From JAQTNP01 sp964616145 (lineage in GTDB: Bacteria > Patescibacteriota > Minisyncoccia > Minisyncoccales > PEYH01): a stretch of 64,000 nucleotides of DNA. The DNA is taken from NCBI GenBank assembly GCA_964616145.1, contig CAZTRD010000003.1, positions 1 to 64,000 of the forward strand, written 5' to 3'. Below the pieces are notes generated by a model. That model saw only the letters and a program-made list of their open reading frames with translations, was not told the DNA's origin and ran no database searches. Made by a program: the position numbers and the translations under genes. Positions within the stretch are counted from its first letter, which is position 1. The number at the start of each line of letters is the position of its first letter. Shown here one piece after another: positions 31,421 through 39,019 of this stretch.

Positions 31421-32284
31421 ATGAATGAGATTACAAGGGCGATAGTTCCAATTTCTACTTTTAATTCTAAATTCCTGCCGCTTTCGCGGATTTTTCCTAA
31501 AGCGGCTTGTCCTGTTGCAGACAAACCGATAATTCATTATCTGGTTGAAGAAATTAGAAATTCAGGGATAAATGAAATTGTTTTTGTTTTGGATTCTTCT
31601 AAAAATACGATATTAAGATACTTTGATAGTCCGAAGGATTTTGAAGCAGTTTTAAAGAAAAATAACAGAGAAGATGTTTTAAAAGATTTGGAAGAACTTT
31701 CCAAATTAACAAAGAATTTAAAGATTGTGACGATTAATCAAGCAAGGCCTGTGAGTAGTGCTCATGCAATACTTTTAGCAGCTGAGAAAACTTCTTTTGC
31801 TTCAGCAGCAATTCTTTTTGCCGATTATCTGATAGATGCAGAGGAGCCCTGCACCAGTCAATTGATCAAGATATTTAAAACCTCCCAAAGACCGATCTTG
31901 GGACTAGCCAGAGTTGGGAAGGATAGAGAATACAATACGGTTGATGTTGAGATAATCGCCAAAAGAGTTTCTAAAATCAAGCAGATTCATTTAGCCAATT
32001 CAAAACATTCTTCTGAATTGGGAATAATCGGAAGATATATTTTTACCAAAGAATTTTTTGAATATTTAAAACAGGAAAAAAATCATTTGAAGGAAAATCT
32101 TGCTATTTTTGATGCTTTTAACAAGATGATGGCTGATGGAAAGAGCATCTATGGTTATGAATTTGAAGGAACAATGCTAGAATGTAATAATAAGATAAAC
32201 TGGATGAAAGCCAATGCCTATTACTCTTTGAAAGATTCTAGGCACGGTTCTGAAATTAAATCTTTTATCAAAAAAATCATATGA
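31421..32284 (+). CDS. GalU-like nucleotidyltransferase with altered nucleotide loop
   Basis: 287-aa protein aligned along its length with UTP-glucose-1-phosphate uridylyltransferases: PKAACPVADKPIIHYLVEEI, YNTVDVEII, ELGIIGRYIFTKEFF. The nucleotide-binding G-x-G-T-R-F-L-P loop reads T-F-N-S-K-F-L-P, losing the glycines and the Thr-Arg pair, and the metal-binding D-D segment reads FADYLID. It may be a divergent enzyme with another substrate, or a regulatory relative without activity. It overlaps trxB by 4 nt and sits 3 nt behind ftsZ. Confidence 0.75.
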   Translation: MNEITRAIVPISTFNSKFLPLSRIFPKAACPVADKPIIHYLVEEIRNSGINEIVFVLDSSKNTILRYFDSPKDFEAVLKKNNREDVLKDLEELSKLTKNLKIVTINQARPVSSAHAILLAAEKTSFASAAILFADYLIDAEEPCTSQLIKIFKTSQRPILGLARVGKDREYNTVDVEIIAKRVSKIKQIHLANSKHSSELGIIGRYIFTKEFFEYLKQEKNHLKENLAIFDAFNKMMADGKSIYGYEFEGTMLECNNKINWMKANAYYSLKDSRHGSEIKSFIKKII

Positions 32285-33225
32285 CAATTCACGGATTCTA
32301 CGACACCATCATTATCGGAGGAGGACCGGCGGGAATAACTGCCGCTCTTTACGCTGCCAGGCAGAAAATGAATGCTTTAATCGTTACCAAGGCATTCGGA
32401 GGACAGATTACAAGAAAAGTTACTCCGGTAGAAAACTGGCCGGGCATAGTTCAGATAACAGGAACTGAATTGATTCATAATTTTCAGAAACATTTAAGAA
32501 GACATAAGATTGATATTGAGAGAGACGAAGTTTCAAAAATTAAAAAAGTTAAAAACTATTTTTGCATTACGACAAAAAGTAAAAATCATTTTAAAACATA
32601 CTCGGTAATTGTAGCTACTGGAGCAGACCCAAGGCAATTGGAGGTTGAGGGAGAACAGCATTTTGTCGGCAAAGGGGTCAGCTATTGTCCTTTATGCGAT
32701 GGTCCTTTGTTTTATAATAAAGATGTGGCTGTAATTGGAGGAGGGAATTCTGCTTTGGAAGCAGTAATACTATTATCTAAATATACAAAATCTGTGACCA
32801 TTCTTGAATCCCAGGATAAATTGGCGGCTTTTAGGGATCTGCAGGACAGGGCAATGGCTACAAAAAAGGTAAAGGTATTGACTAATATAAAAGTATTAAA
32901 GATTGAAGGGAACAAAACAGTAGAAAAAATAATCTTTGAGGATAAGCTGACAAAGAAGAAAAAGGAATTGGCAATAGATGGAATATTTATCGAGATAGGG
33001 AATCAACCGGCAACATCCTTTTTAAAGGATTTGGTTGATTTCAGTAAAAAAGATGAGATAAAGATAAATCCGAGAAATTGCGAAACTAGAACTGAAGGAT
33101 TGTTTGCCTGCGGAGATGTAACAGATGTATTTCCAAAACAGATAGTTGTTGCTGCCGGGGAGGGAACAAAAGCAGCAGTCAATGCATATAATTATGTACA
33201 AACAGTAAAAAATGCTGGGGCTTAA
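32281..33225 (+). CDS. trxB: thioredoxin reductase-like flavoprotein
   Basis: 314-aa pyridine-nucleotide disulfide oxidoreductase. FAD-binding GGGPAGITAALYAAR at the N-terminus, the redox pair C-P-L-C-D (about 136-139), NAD(P)H-binding VIGGGNSALEA and the second FAD motif LFACGDVTDV. It would reduce thioredoxin- or glutaredoxin-like partners; a glutaredoxin and a DsbA-like protein are encoded about 3 kb downstream. It overlaps galU-like by 4 and eno by 14 nt. Confidence 0.92.
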   Translation: MTIHGFYDTIIIGGGPAGITAALYAARQKMNALIVTKAFGGQITRKVTPVENWPGIVQITGTELIHNFQKHLRRHKIDIERDEVSKIKKVKNYFCITTKSKNHFKTYSVIVATGADPRQLEVEGEQHFVGKGVSYCPLCDGPLFYNKDVAVIGGGNSALEAVILLSKYTKSVTILESQDKLAAFRDLQDRAMATKKVKVLTNIKVLKIEGNKTVEKIIFEDKLTKKKKELAIDGIFIEIGNQPATSFLKDLVDFSKKDEIKINPRNCETRTEGLFACGDVTDVFPKQIVVAAGEGTKAAVNAYNYVQTVKNAGA

Positions 33226-34474
33226 TCCTAAAATTAAATCAGTTGTTGCCAGAGAAATACTGGATTCAAGAGGGAATCCTACTATTGAAGTGAAAATGGA
33301 AGCAGGGGATTTTTCTGCTAAAGCCAGCGTTCCTTCTGGCGCATCGGTAGGAGAAAAAGAGGCAAAAGAATTAAGAGATGGAGATCCAACCAGATTTTCT
33401 GGTTTAGGAGTATTAAATGCGGTTAATAGTATAAATGAAAAAGTATATAAGTCATTGATCGGGTGTGATCCTAAAGATCAGAAAAAAATAGATGAGATTT
33501 TAATTAATCTTGATGGAACAAAAGATAAATCAAAATTAGGAGTCAATACTATTGCAGCCATTTCCATGGCTGCTGCAAGATTGGGAGCCAATACAAAGAA
33601 TTTTCCTCTATGGAGGCATATAGCTCAGATTGCCCAATCAAGCAATATTAATTCTCCCAAGCTTCCAAAACCGGCTTTTAATATTGTAAACGGAGGAGCT
33701 CATGCTGGAAGCGAACTTCCTATCCAGGAATTCATGGTGGTTCCATATTTTGATTCCATTGAAAGCAATATCAGAGCCGGAGCAGAAATTTATCATCATT
33801 TAAAAAATATCATCAAGGAAGAATTTGGAAAAACAGCGACAAATATTGGAGATGAGGGGGGATTTGCTCCTCCTACATCATCTCCATACGTGATTCTTGA
33901 ATTGATAATGAAAGCAATTAATAGATTGCCAAACAGAAGCTCGGAGATTAAATTGATTCTTGATTGCGCCGCTTCCCAATTTCAGAAAGGCGGACAGTAT
34001 ATTATGTCCAATCAAATCTATTCCAATAATGGCTTATTGGAATTCTACAAAAACCTCATCTTTAAATATCCGATTATAGCCCTGGAGGATCCCTTTGATG
34101 AAAATGATTGGAAAGGATTCCAAATGATTCAGGAGGAATTCGGAAAAAAGATAACGGTAATCGGTGATGATCTTTTGACTACCAATGTTTCAAGGATAAT
34201 AGAGGCAAAAGAAAAAGCCGCCTGCAATGGAGCAATAATAAAAATAAATCAGGTAGGGACTGTAAGCGAAGCAATTGAGGCCGTAAGTACAGCTAAATCA
34301 TTTGGCTGGCAGATAATGGTATCTCATAGATCAGGAGAAACTTGTGATGATTTTATCTCTGATTTCTCCGTAGGAATCAGCTCTAATTTCATTAAAGCCG
34401 GAGCTCCGGCCAGAGGAGAAAGAGTAGCTAAGTATAATAGACTGCTTGAGATAGAAAAAGAATTACAGATATAA
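33212..34474 (+). CDS. eno: enolase
   Basis: Converts 2-phosphoglycerate to phosphoenolpyruvate. 420 aa. Landmarks: REILDSRGNPTIEV, SGASVGEKEAKELRDGD, GGAHAGSELPIQEFM, IGDEGGFAPP, ALEDPFDENDW, and IGDDLLTTN, with catalytic Lys in IKINQVGT and the SHRSGET loop (followed by C-D-D here instead of the usual E-D/E-T). The start ATG lies 14 nt inside trxB. It is followed 4 nt later by the phosphoglycerate mutase that supplies its substrate. Confidence 0.97.
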   Translation: MLGLNPKIKSVVAREILDSRGNPTIEVKMEAGDFSAKASVPSGASVGEKEAKELRDGDPTRFSGLGVLNAVNSINEKVYKSLIGCDPKDQKKIDEILINLDGTKDKSKLGVNTIAAISMAAARLGANTKNFPLWRHIAQIAQSSNINSPKLPKPAFNIVNGGAHAGSELPIQEFMVVPYFDSIESNIRAGAEIYHHLKNIIKEEFGKTATNIGDEGGFAPPTSSPYVILELIMKAINRLPNRSSEIKLILDCAASQFQKGGQYIMSNQIYSNNGLLEFYKNLIFKYPIIALEDPFDENDWKGFQMIQEEFGKKITVIGDDLLTTNVSRIIEAKEKAACNGAIIKINQVGTVSEAIEAVSTAKSFGWQIMVSHRSGETCDDFISDFSVGISSNFIKAGAPARGERVAKYNRLLEIEKELQI

Positions 34475-34478
34475 TCAT

Positions 34479-35675
34479 ATGAAAAAAATAATATTCATTG
34501 TAATTGATGGAATGGCCGATAATCCAGTAAAATTATTTGGCGGAAAAACTACTTTGGAAGCGGCTAGAACTCCAAATCTTGATCTTATGGCAAAGAACGG
34601 GCTTTGCGGATCTTTGGAGCCATTCATGTTTGATGAGCAGGAAGCGCCGACTTCCGAAGATACCCATATTGCTCTTTTTGGTTTTGATCCGAAAAGATAC
34701 AGCCAGGGCAGGGGAATATTTGAGGCCCTGGGAGCCGGAATTCCTTTAAAATCAAGGGATGTGGCTTTAAGGATTAATTTTGCTACGGTTGATAGCAATT
34801 TAACCGTTAAAGACAGAAGGGCCGGGAGGATAGAAAATACGCAAACCCTAATCAATGATTTAAACAGGATAAAGATAAAGGGAGTGAAAATATTTGTAAA
34901 AAAGGCCTGGGGACATAGGGCAGTATTAAGATTAAGGTCTGATAAGGATATCTCTCCTGAAGTTACGAGCAATGACCCAAGAGAAATTTCAAAGCAGCCC
35001 TTGAAGTTTAAGGCAAAGAATAAGACGAGGTCCGCTATTTTTACAGCTCAAGTTCTAAATGAATTTATTTTAAAATCCCACGAAATATTAAAAAATAATT
35101 TTATCAATCAGGAAAGGAAGAAATTAGGGCTTCCTCCTGCTAATTTCTTGCTTTTGCGAGGAGCTGGAAGATTTAAAAAACTTCCTTCCTTTAAAAAGGT
35201 TTGGGGATTGAAGGCCTGTTGTATAGCTGGAGGAAATTTATATAAGGGAATAGCTAAATTCCTTGGGATGGAATTGATAAAAGTAAAAGGAGCTAATGGG
35301 GGAATAGATACCAATCTTAAGGAAAAGATTCTTACTGCTAAAAAATGCTTGAAGAAAAATGATTTTATCTTCTTGCATATAAAAGCGGCTGATTGCTTGG
35401 CAGAAGACGGAAATTGCGCAGGGAAGAAATCATTTATTGAGAAAATAGACAGGCATTTAAAACCATTGCTTGATCTGAAGAATTCATATATAATAATAAC
35501 TTGCGATCATAAAACAGCTTGCGAGAAAAAGATGCATGCTAAAGGAAATGTTCCTTTCTTGATATATGGAGACGGAAATAACGGGATAGAAAGCTTTTCT
35601 GAAGACAGCTGCAAGAAATTAGTCATGCCAGCCAGGTCTTTTATCAAATTCATTCTTGATTTGCAAAAAAAATAA
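34479..35675 (+). CDS. apgM: 2,3-bisphosphoglycerate-independent phosphoglycerate mutase, archaeal type
   Basis: 398-aa alkaline-phosphatase-fold mutase of the ApgM group, which interconverts 3- and 2-phosphoglycerate. N-terminal metal site IFIVIDGMADNP, PNLDLMAKNGLCG, catalytic Ser in T-S-E-D-T-H-I-A-L-F-G-F-D-P (family: G-S-D-T-A-H-L-A-L-F-G-Y-D-P, so the Asp after Ser is Glu here), and C-terminal metal ligands FLHIKAADCLAEDGN and TCDHKTACEKKMHAKG. It is paired with enolase, a natural pathway pair. Confidence 0.92.
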   Translation: MKKIIFIVIDGMADNPVKLFGGKTTLEAARTPNLDLMAKNGLCGSLEPFMFDEQEAPTSEDTHIALFGFDPKRYSQGRGIFEALGAGIPLKSRDVALRINFATVDSNLTVKDRRAGRIENTQTLINDLNRIKIKGVKIFVKKAWGHRAVLRLRSDKDISPEVTSNDPREISKQPLKFKAKNKTRSAIFTAQVLNEFILKSHEILKNNFINQERKKLGLPPANFLLLRGAGRFKKLPSFKKVWGLKACCIAGGNLYKGIAKFLGMELIKVKGANGGIDTNLKEKILTAKKCLKKNDFIFLHIKAADCLAEDGNCAGKKSFIEKIDRHLKPLLDLKNSYIIITCDHKTACEKKMHAKGNVPFLIYGDGNNGIESFSEDSCKKLVMPARSFIKFILDLQKK

Positions 35676-35765
35676 TATCTGCTAATATTAAAAATAAAAA
35701 GACAGGGGAAGAGAGTAGATAATTAAAATTAATCATCTATCATCAACACTCTGTTCTAAAAACAT

Positions 35766-36746
35766 ATGGAAAAACAAAAAGGTATAACCTTTGCAGTGAT
35801 AGCCCTAGAAGCCCTAGCAATTATTGTCTTAGGCGCTCTATTACTCCAATCAGGAGGAAGCATAGTAGGAATGTCTGCTGATAAAGCAGGGAAGTTGGCA
35901 GTTGATTACATCAACGAAAACTTCGGAAACGGAGAAAAACCAGCTTCTTTTATATCTGCTTCTTCGGAGAGTGGCGTGTATAAGATAGTGTTAAACTACA
36001 GCGGAACAGAATACACTTCCTACGTTACCAAGAATGGAAAACTTTTCTTTACAGAGGGTATCAATATGAAGCCAGCAGAAGCTAAGGAATTTACAAAAAC
36101 AGACAAGCCGACCATAGATTTATTTACCATGGCCTTCTGTCCATTCGGCAATGAGGCAGAAGCTACTATAATGCCTGTTGTTGATTTATTAGGAGATAAA
36201 ATAAATGCTAATCTCCATTATATTTTCTATGGAAATTATGGAAATCCAGAACAATCTTCAGAATATTGCTATGATGAAGAGAGAGTATATTGTTCAATGC
36301 ATGGAATTCAGGAGTTGAATCAGGATATCAGAGAATTATGCGTTGCTAAATATGAACCAAGCAAATTATGGGACTTTATCGCAGATATCAATGCTGATAC
36401 AGATTCTACTAATGTAGATAGTAAATGGGAGGGGATTGCGACAAAGCTTGGAATTGATACGGCTAAGATCAAGGATTGCTACAAAAACGAAGCTGAAACA
36501 TTCTTAAAATCAGAAATGGAATTGACTGGCAAAGAATATCCAGTTCAGGATCCAGCCCAAAACAAAGGAGAAGGGGAATCAAAGATAGCCGGTTCGCCAA
36601 CATTTGTAATCAATGGAATGATTTACAGCGGAGCGAGAACTCCAGAGGATGTGAAACAGGCTATTTGTTCTGCTTTCAAAACAGCGCCGGCAGAATGCAG
36701 CCAGGAATTAAACGCTACATCAACTGCTGCTGATGGATCCTGCTAA
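35766..36746 (+). CDS. secreted/anchored DsbA-like thioredoxin-fold protein
   Basis: 326 aa with an N-terminal signal anchor (about 8-30). The thioredoxin-fold domain starts at DLFTMAFCPFGNEAEATI; the active-site motif is C-P-F-G, with no second Cys. A helical insert with several cysteines (EYCYDEERVYCSMHG, RELCVAKY, KDCYKNE) and a cis-Pro segment AGSPTFVINGMIYSG follow. A short N-terminal domain (30-110) precedes it. It probably acts on extracytoplasmic disulfides; a resolving cysteine might come from the helical insert. Glutaredoxin follows 5 nt later. Confidence 0.82.
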   Translation: MEKQKGITFAVIALEALAIIVLGALLLQSGGSIVGMSADKAGKLAVDYINENFGNGEKPASFISASSESGVYKIVLNYSGTEYTSYVTKNGKLFFTEGINMKPAEAKEFTKTDKPTIDLFTMAFCPFGNEAEATIMPVVDLLGDKINANLHYIFYGNYGNPEQSSEYCYDEERVYCSMHGIQELNQDIRELCVAKYEPSKLWDFIADINADTDSTNVDSKWEGIATKLGIDTAKIKDCYKNEAETFLKSEMELTGKEYPVQDPAQNKGEGESKIAGSPTFVINGMIYSGARTPEDVKQAICSAFKTAPAECSQELNATSTAADGSC

Positions 36747-36751
36747 TCGAT

Positions 36752-36991
36752 ATGGCTAAAATAAAGGTATATTCAACCCAGATGTGTCCCTATTGCGTAA
36801 TGGCAAAAACATATCTTAAGGATAAAGGATTTGAATACGAGGATTTGGATGTTTCTTCAAACCCAGAAGCCTTAAAGGAATTGCAAGCTAAAACCAATGC
36901 CTTAAGCGTACCGGTACTGGATATAGATGGGGAGATAATAATGGGATTTGATAGAGATAGAATAAATACATTGCTTGGAATTAAGGAATAA
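36752..36991 (+). CDS. glutaredoxin
   Basis: 79-aa thioredoxin-fold protein with the active site C12-P-Y-C15 and the TNALSVPVLDIDGEIIMGFDRD segment (cis-Pro and glutathione or partner groove). Size and motif fit glutaredoxin/NrdH proteins. It transfers electrons from a reductase such as the TrxB-like enzyme to target disulfides. Followed by a strong terminator. Confidence 0.92.
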   Translation: MAKIKVYSTQMCPYCVMAKTYLKDKGFEYEDLDVSSNPEALKELQAKTNALSVPVLDIDGEIIMGFDRDRINTLLGIKE

Positions 36992-37002
36992 ATAGAATAC
37001 AA

Positions 37003-37034
37003 ACCCATCGCTGAAAGGCGATGGGTTTTGTTTT
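37003..37034 (+). terminator. intrinsic terminator after glutaredoxin
   Basis: ACCCATCGC (37003-37011) pairs with GCGATGGGT (37018-37026) around TGAAAG, followed by TTTGTTTTA. The -10 box TATAAT (37049-37054) of the next gene follows, 7 nt before its ATG. Confidence 0.9.
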
Positions 37035-37061
37035 ATCTTCAAATGCTATATAATTATATAT

Positions 37062-37679
37062 ATGCTTAATCTTGAAAAAACCTTAGAGTTGTTGAAAAAG
37101 TACGATATCCCTTTTGCCCAAACAAGAAAGGTAAAAAATCTTTCTGAAGTTCTTTTGTTTGTTAAGGAATATGATTATCCTGTTGTTTTAAAAATATTCT
37201 CAGAAAAAATATTGCATAAAACAGACAAAGGAGGCGTGTTTACCAATCTTAAAACCGAGGAAGAGGTTAAAAAAGCATTTCTGGGTCTTCAAAAGAAATT
37301 CCCAGGGATAGATATTTTGGTACAAAAACATATTCCTGGAACATATTTGATTGCTGGAGCAAAAAATGATCAAACTTTTGGTCCAACCATATTATTCGGT
37401 TTGGGAGGTATTTTTGTAGAGATATTGAAATCAACAACAATCAGATTGGCTCCTGTTGATATGGCTGAGATTAAAAAAATGATAAAGGAAAATTCAGGTT
37501 TTCCGATAATTTCCGGAGCTAGGGGACAAAAACCCATTAATTTTAAAAAATTAGAAAAAGTATTATTTAATCTTTCAAAAATGATTTGTTCTGAAACAAA
37601 TATTAAAGAAATTGATATCAATCCGTTGGTTGCCAATGAAAAAGAAATAATAGCGGTGGATGTGAAAATAATAACATGA
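37062..37679 (+). CDS. ADP-forming acyl-CoA (acetyl-CoA) synthetase beta subunit
   Basis: 205-aa ATP-grasp subunit: DYPVVLKIFSEKILHKTDKGGVFTNL, ILVQKHIPGTYLIAGAKNDQTFGPTILFGLGGIFVEIL and the C-terminal EIDINPLVANEKEIIAVDVKI. With the alpha subunit it turns acyl-CoA, ADP and phosphate into the free acid, CoA and ATP, the energy-yielding end of fermentation in archaea and many candidate-phylum bacteria. The ATG follows a TATAAT box by 7 nt, so the mRNA is probably leaderless. It overlaps the alpha gene by 4 nt. Confidence 0.92.
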   Translation: MLNLEKTLELLKKYDIPFAQTRKVKNLSEVLLFVKEYDYPVVLKIFSEKILHKTDKGGVFTNLKTEEEVKKAFLGLQKKFPGIDILVQKHIPGTYLIAGAKNDQTFGPTILFGLGGIFVEILKSTTIRLAPVDMAEIKKMIKENSGFPIISGARGQKPINFKKLEKVLFNLSKMICSETNIKEIDINPLVANEKEIIAVDVKIIT

Positions 37680-39016
37680 ATTTAGATAAAGTATTCAATC
37701 CAAAAAGCGTAGCGATAATAGGGGCAAGTCAAAAAGCTTTTACCGTAGGTTTTGGCTTAAGCTACAATCTTTTTGAAGGAAAGAAATACAGAAAAATATA
37801 TTTTGTTAATCCTTTCCAAAAACAGATATTTAAGAATAAAACATACGCCTCCGTAAAAGACATCAAAGAAAAGATAGATATGGCTGTCATTGCCGTACCG
37901 GCTGCTATTGTGGGAAAAGTATCTGTCGAATGCGTTGAGAAGAAGGTAGGAAGTGTAGTAATTATCAGCGCTGGATTTTCTGAAATTGGCAAAGAAGGGA
38001 AAATATTAGAGGAAAGGATTAAAAACATATTTGAAGCAGCCAATATTCCTTTGATCGGACCCAATTGTTTGGGGATAATAAGACCATCAATACAGTTTAA
38101 TGCTACTTTTGCCCCTTCAACTCCAAAAAAAGGGGACATAGCATTCATTTCTCAATCGGGAGCATTGATAGATTCTGTAATCAGCCAAACTTTAAAAGAA
38201 AATTTTGGATTTTCATTGATTGTTTCATATGGAAACGAGGCAGGGGTAACTTTGCCTGAATTCTTGGAGTGGGCGGGGAGAGATAAGGAAACAAAAGTAA
38301 TTGTTTTGTATATTGAAGGATTAAAAGACGGAAGAAAATTCTTTGAGACCGCTAAAAAGGTATCAAAGAAAAAACCCATAATAGTTTTAAAAGGAGGGAA
38401 AAGCAAAAAGACATTAAAAACAGTTGCTTCGCATACTGGAGCATTAGCCGGAAACAATCAGATATATTCTGCAATGTTTAAACAGGCAGGGATCGGGCAG
38501 GTAGATTCATTGGAGGAGCTATTTGATGCTGCCAAAGTATTATCCTGGCAGCCAAAATGCAAAAATGGCATAGCTGTTATTACAAACGGCGGGGGAGCGG
38601 GCATATTAACGGCTGACTATTGCGATAAGTTCAATATTAATCTTCCCTCGTTATCTTCTTTTACTAAAAAGATGATAGAAAAAAGCGGGAAAATGCATCC
38701 TGCCTGGTCTAAAGATAATCCGATAGATATAGTAGGAGATGCATTGAGCGACAGATATGCAATAGTTATTGATGCGGCTTTGAAACAGAAAAATATCAAT
38801 GGATTGATTGTCATACAAAGTGCTCAGATAATGACTGAATCAAAGAAGAACGCTCAGGCGATCATACAAGCAAAGAAAAAATATCCGTCAAAACCAATTA
38901 TTGCCGTGTTCATGGAAGATAACAAAGAAGTTTCTCAATTATTAGAGAAAAATAATATACCTAATTATTCAGATCCTCTAAGAGCAGTAAGAAGTTTTAA
39001 AGAATTAATTAATTAA
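37676..39016 (+). CDS. ADP-forming acyl-CoA (acetyl-CoA) synthetase alpha subunit
   Basis: 446 aa. N-terminal CoA-binding Rossmann domain (NPKSVAIIGASQKAFTVG, AAIVGKVSVECVEKKVGSVVIISAGFSEIG), then succinyl-CoA-synthetase-like domains with GPNCLGI, FISQSGALIDSV, GNEAGVTLPEFLEW and the phosphohistidine loop TVASHTGALAGNNQIY. It transfers phosphate through that His to ADP on the beta subunit. Here alpha and beta are separate genes in the order beta-alpha. Confidence 0.93.
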   Translation: MNLDKVFNPKSVAIIGASQKAFTVGFGLSYNLFEGKKYRKIYFVNPFQKQIFKNKTYASVKDIKEKIDMAVIAVPAAIVGKVSVECVEKKVGSVVIISAGFSEIGKEGKILEERIKNIFEAANIPLIGPNCLGIIRPSIQFNATFAPSTPKKGDIAFISQSGALIDSVISQTLKENFGFSLIVSYGNEAGVTLPEFLEWAGRDKETKVIVLYIEGLKDGRKFFETAKKVSKKKPIIVLKGGKSKKTLKTVASHTGALAGNNQIYSAMFKQAGIGQVDSLEELFDAAKVLSWQPKCKNGIAVITNGGGAGILTADYCDKFNINLPSLSSFTKKMIEKSGKMHPAWSKDNPIDIVGDALSDRYAIVIDAALKQKNINGLIVIQSAQIMTESKKNAQAIIQAKKKYPSKPIIAVFMEDNKEVSQLLEKNNIPNYSDPLRAVRSFKELIN

Positions 39017-39019
39017 GAT

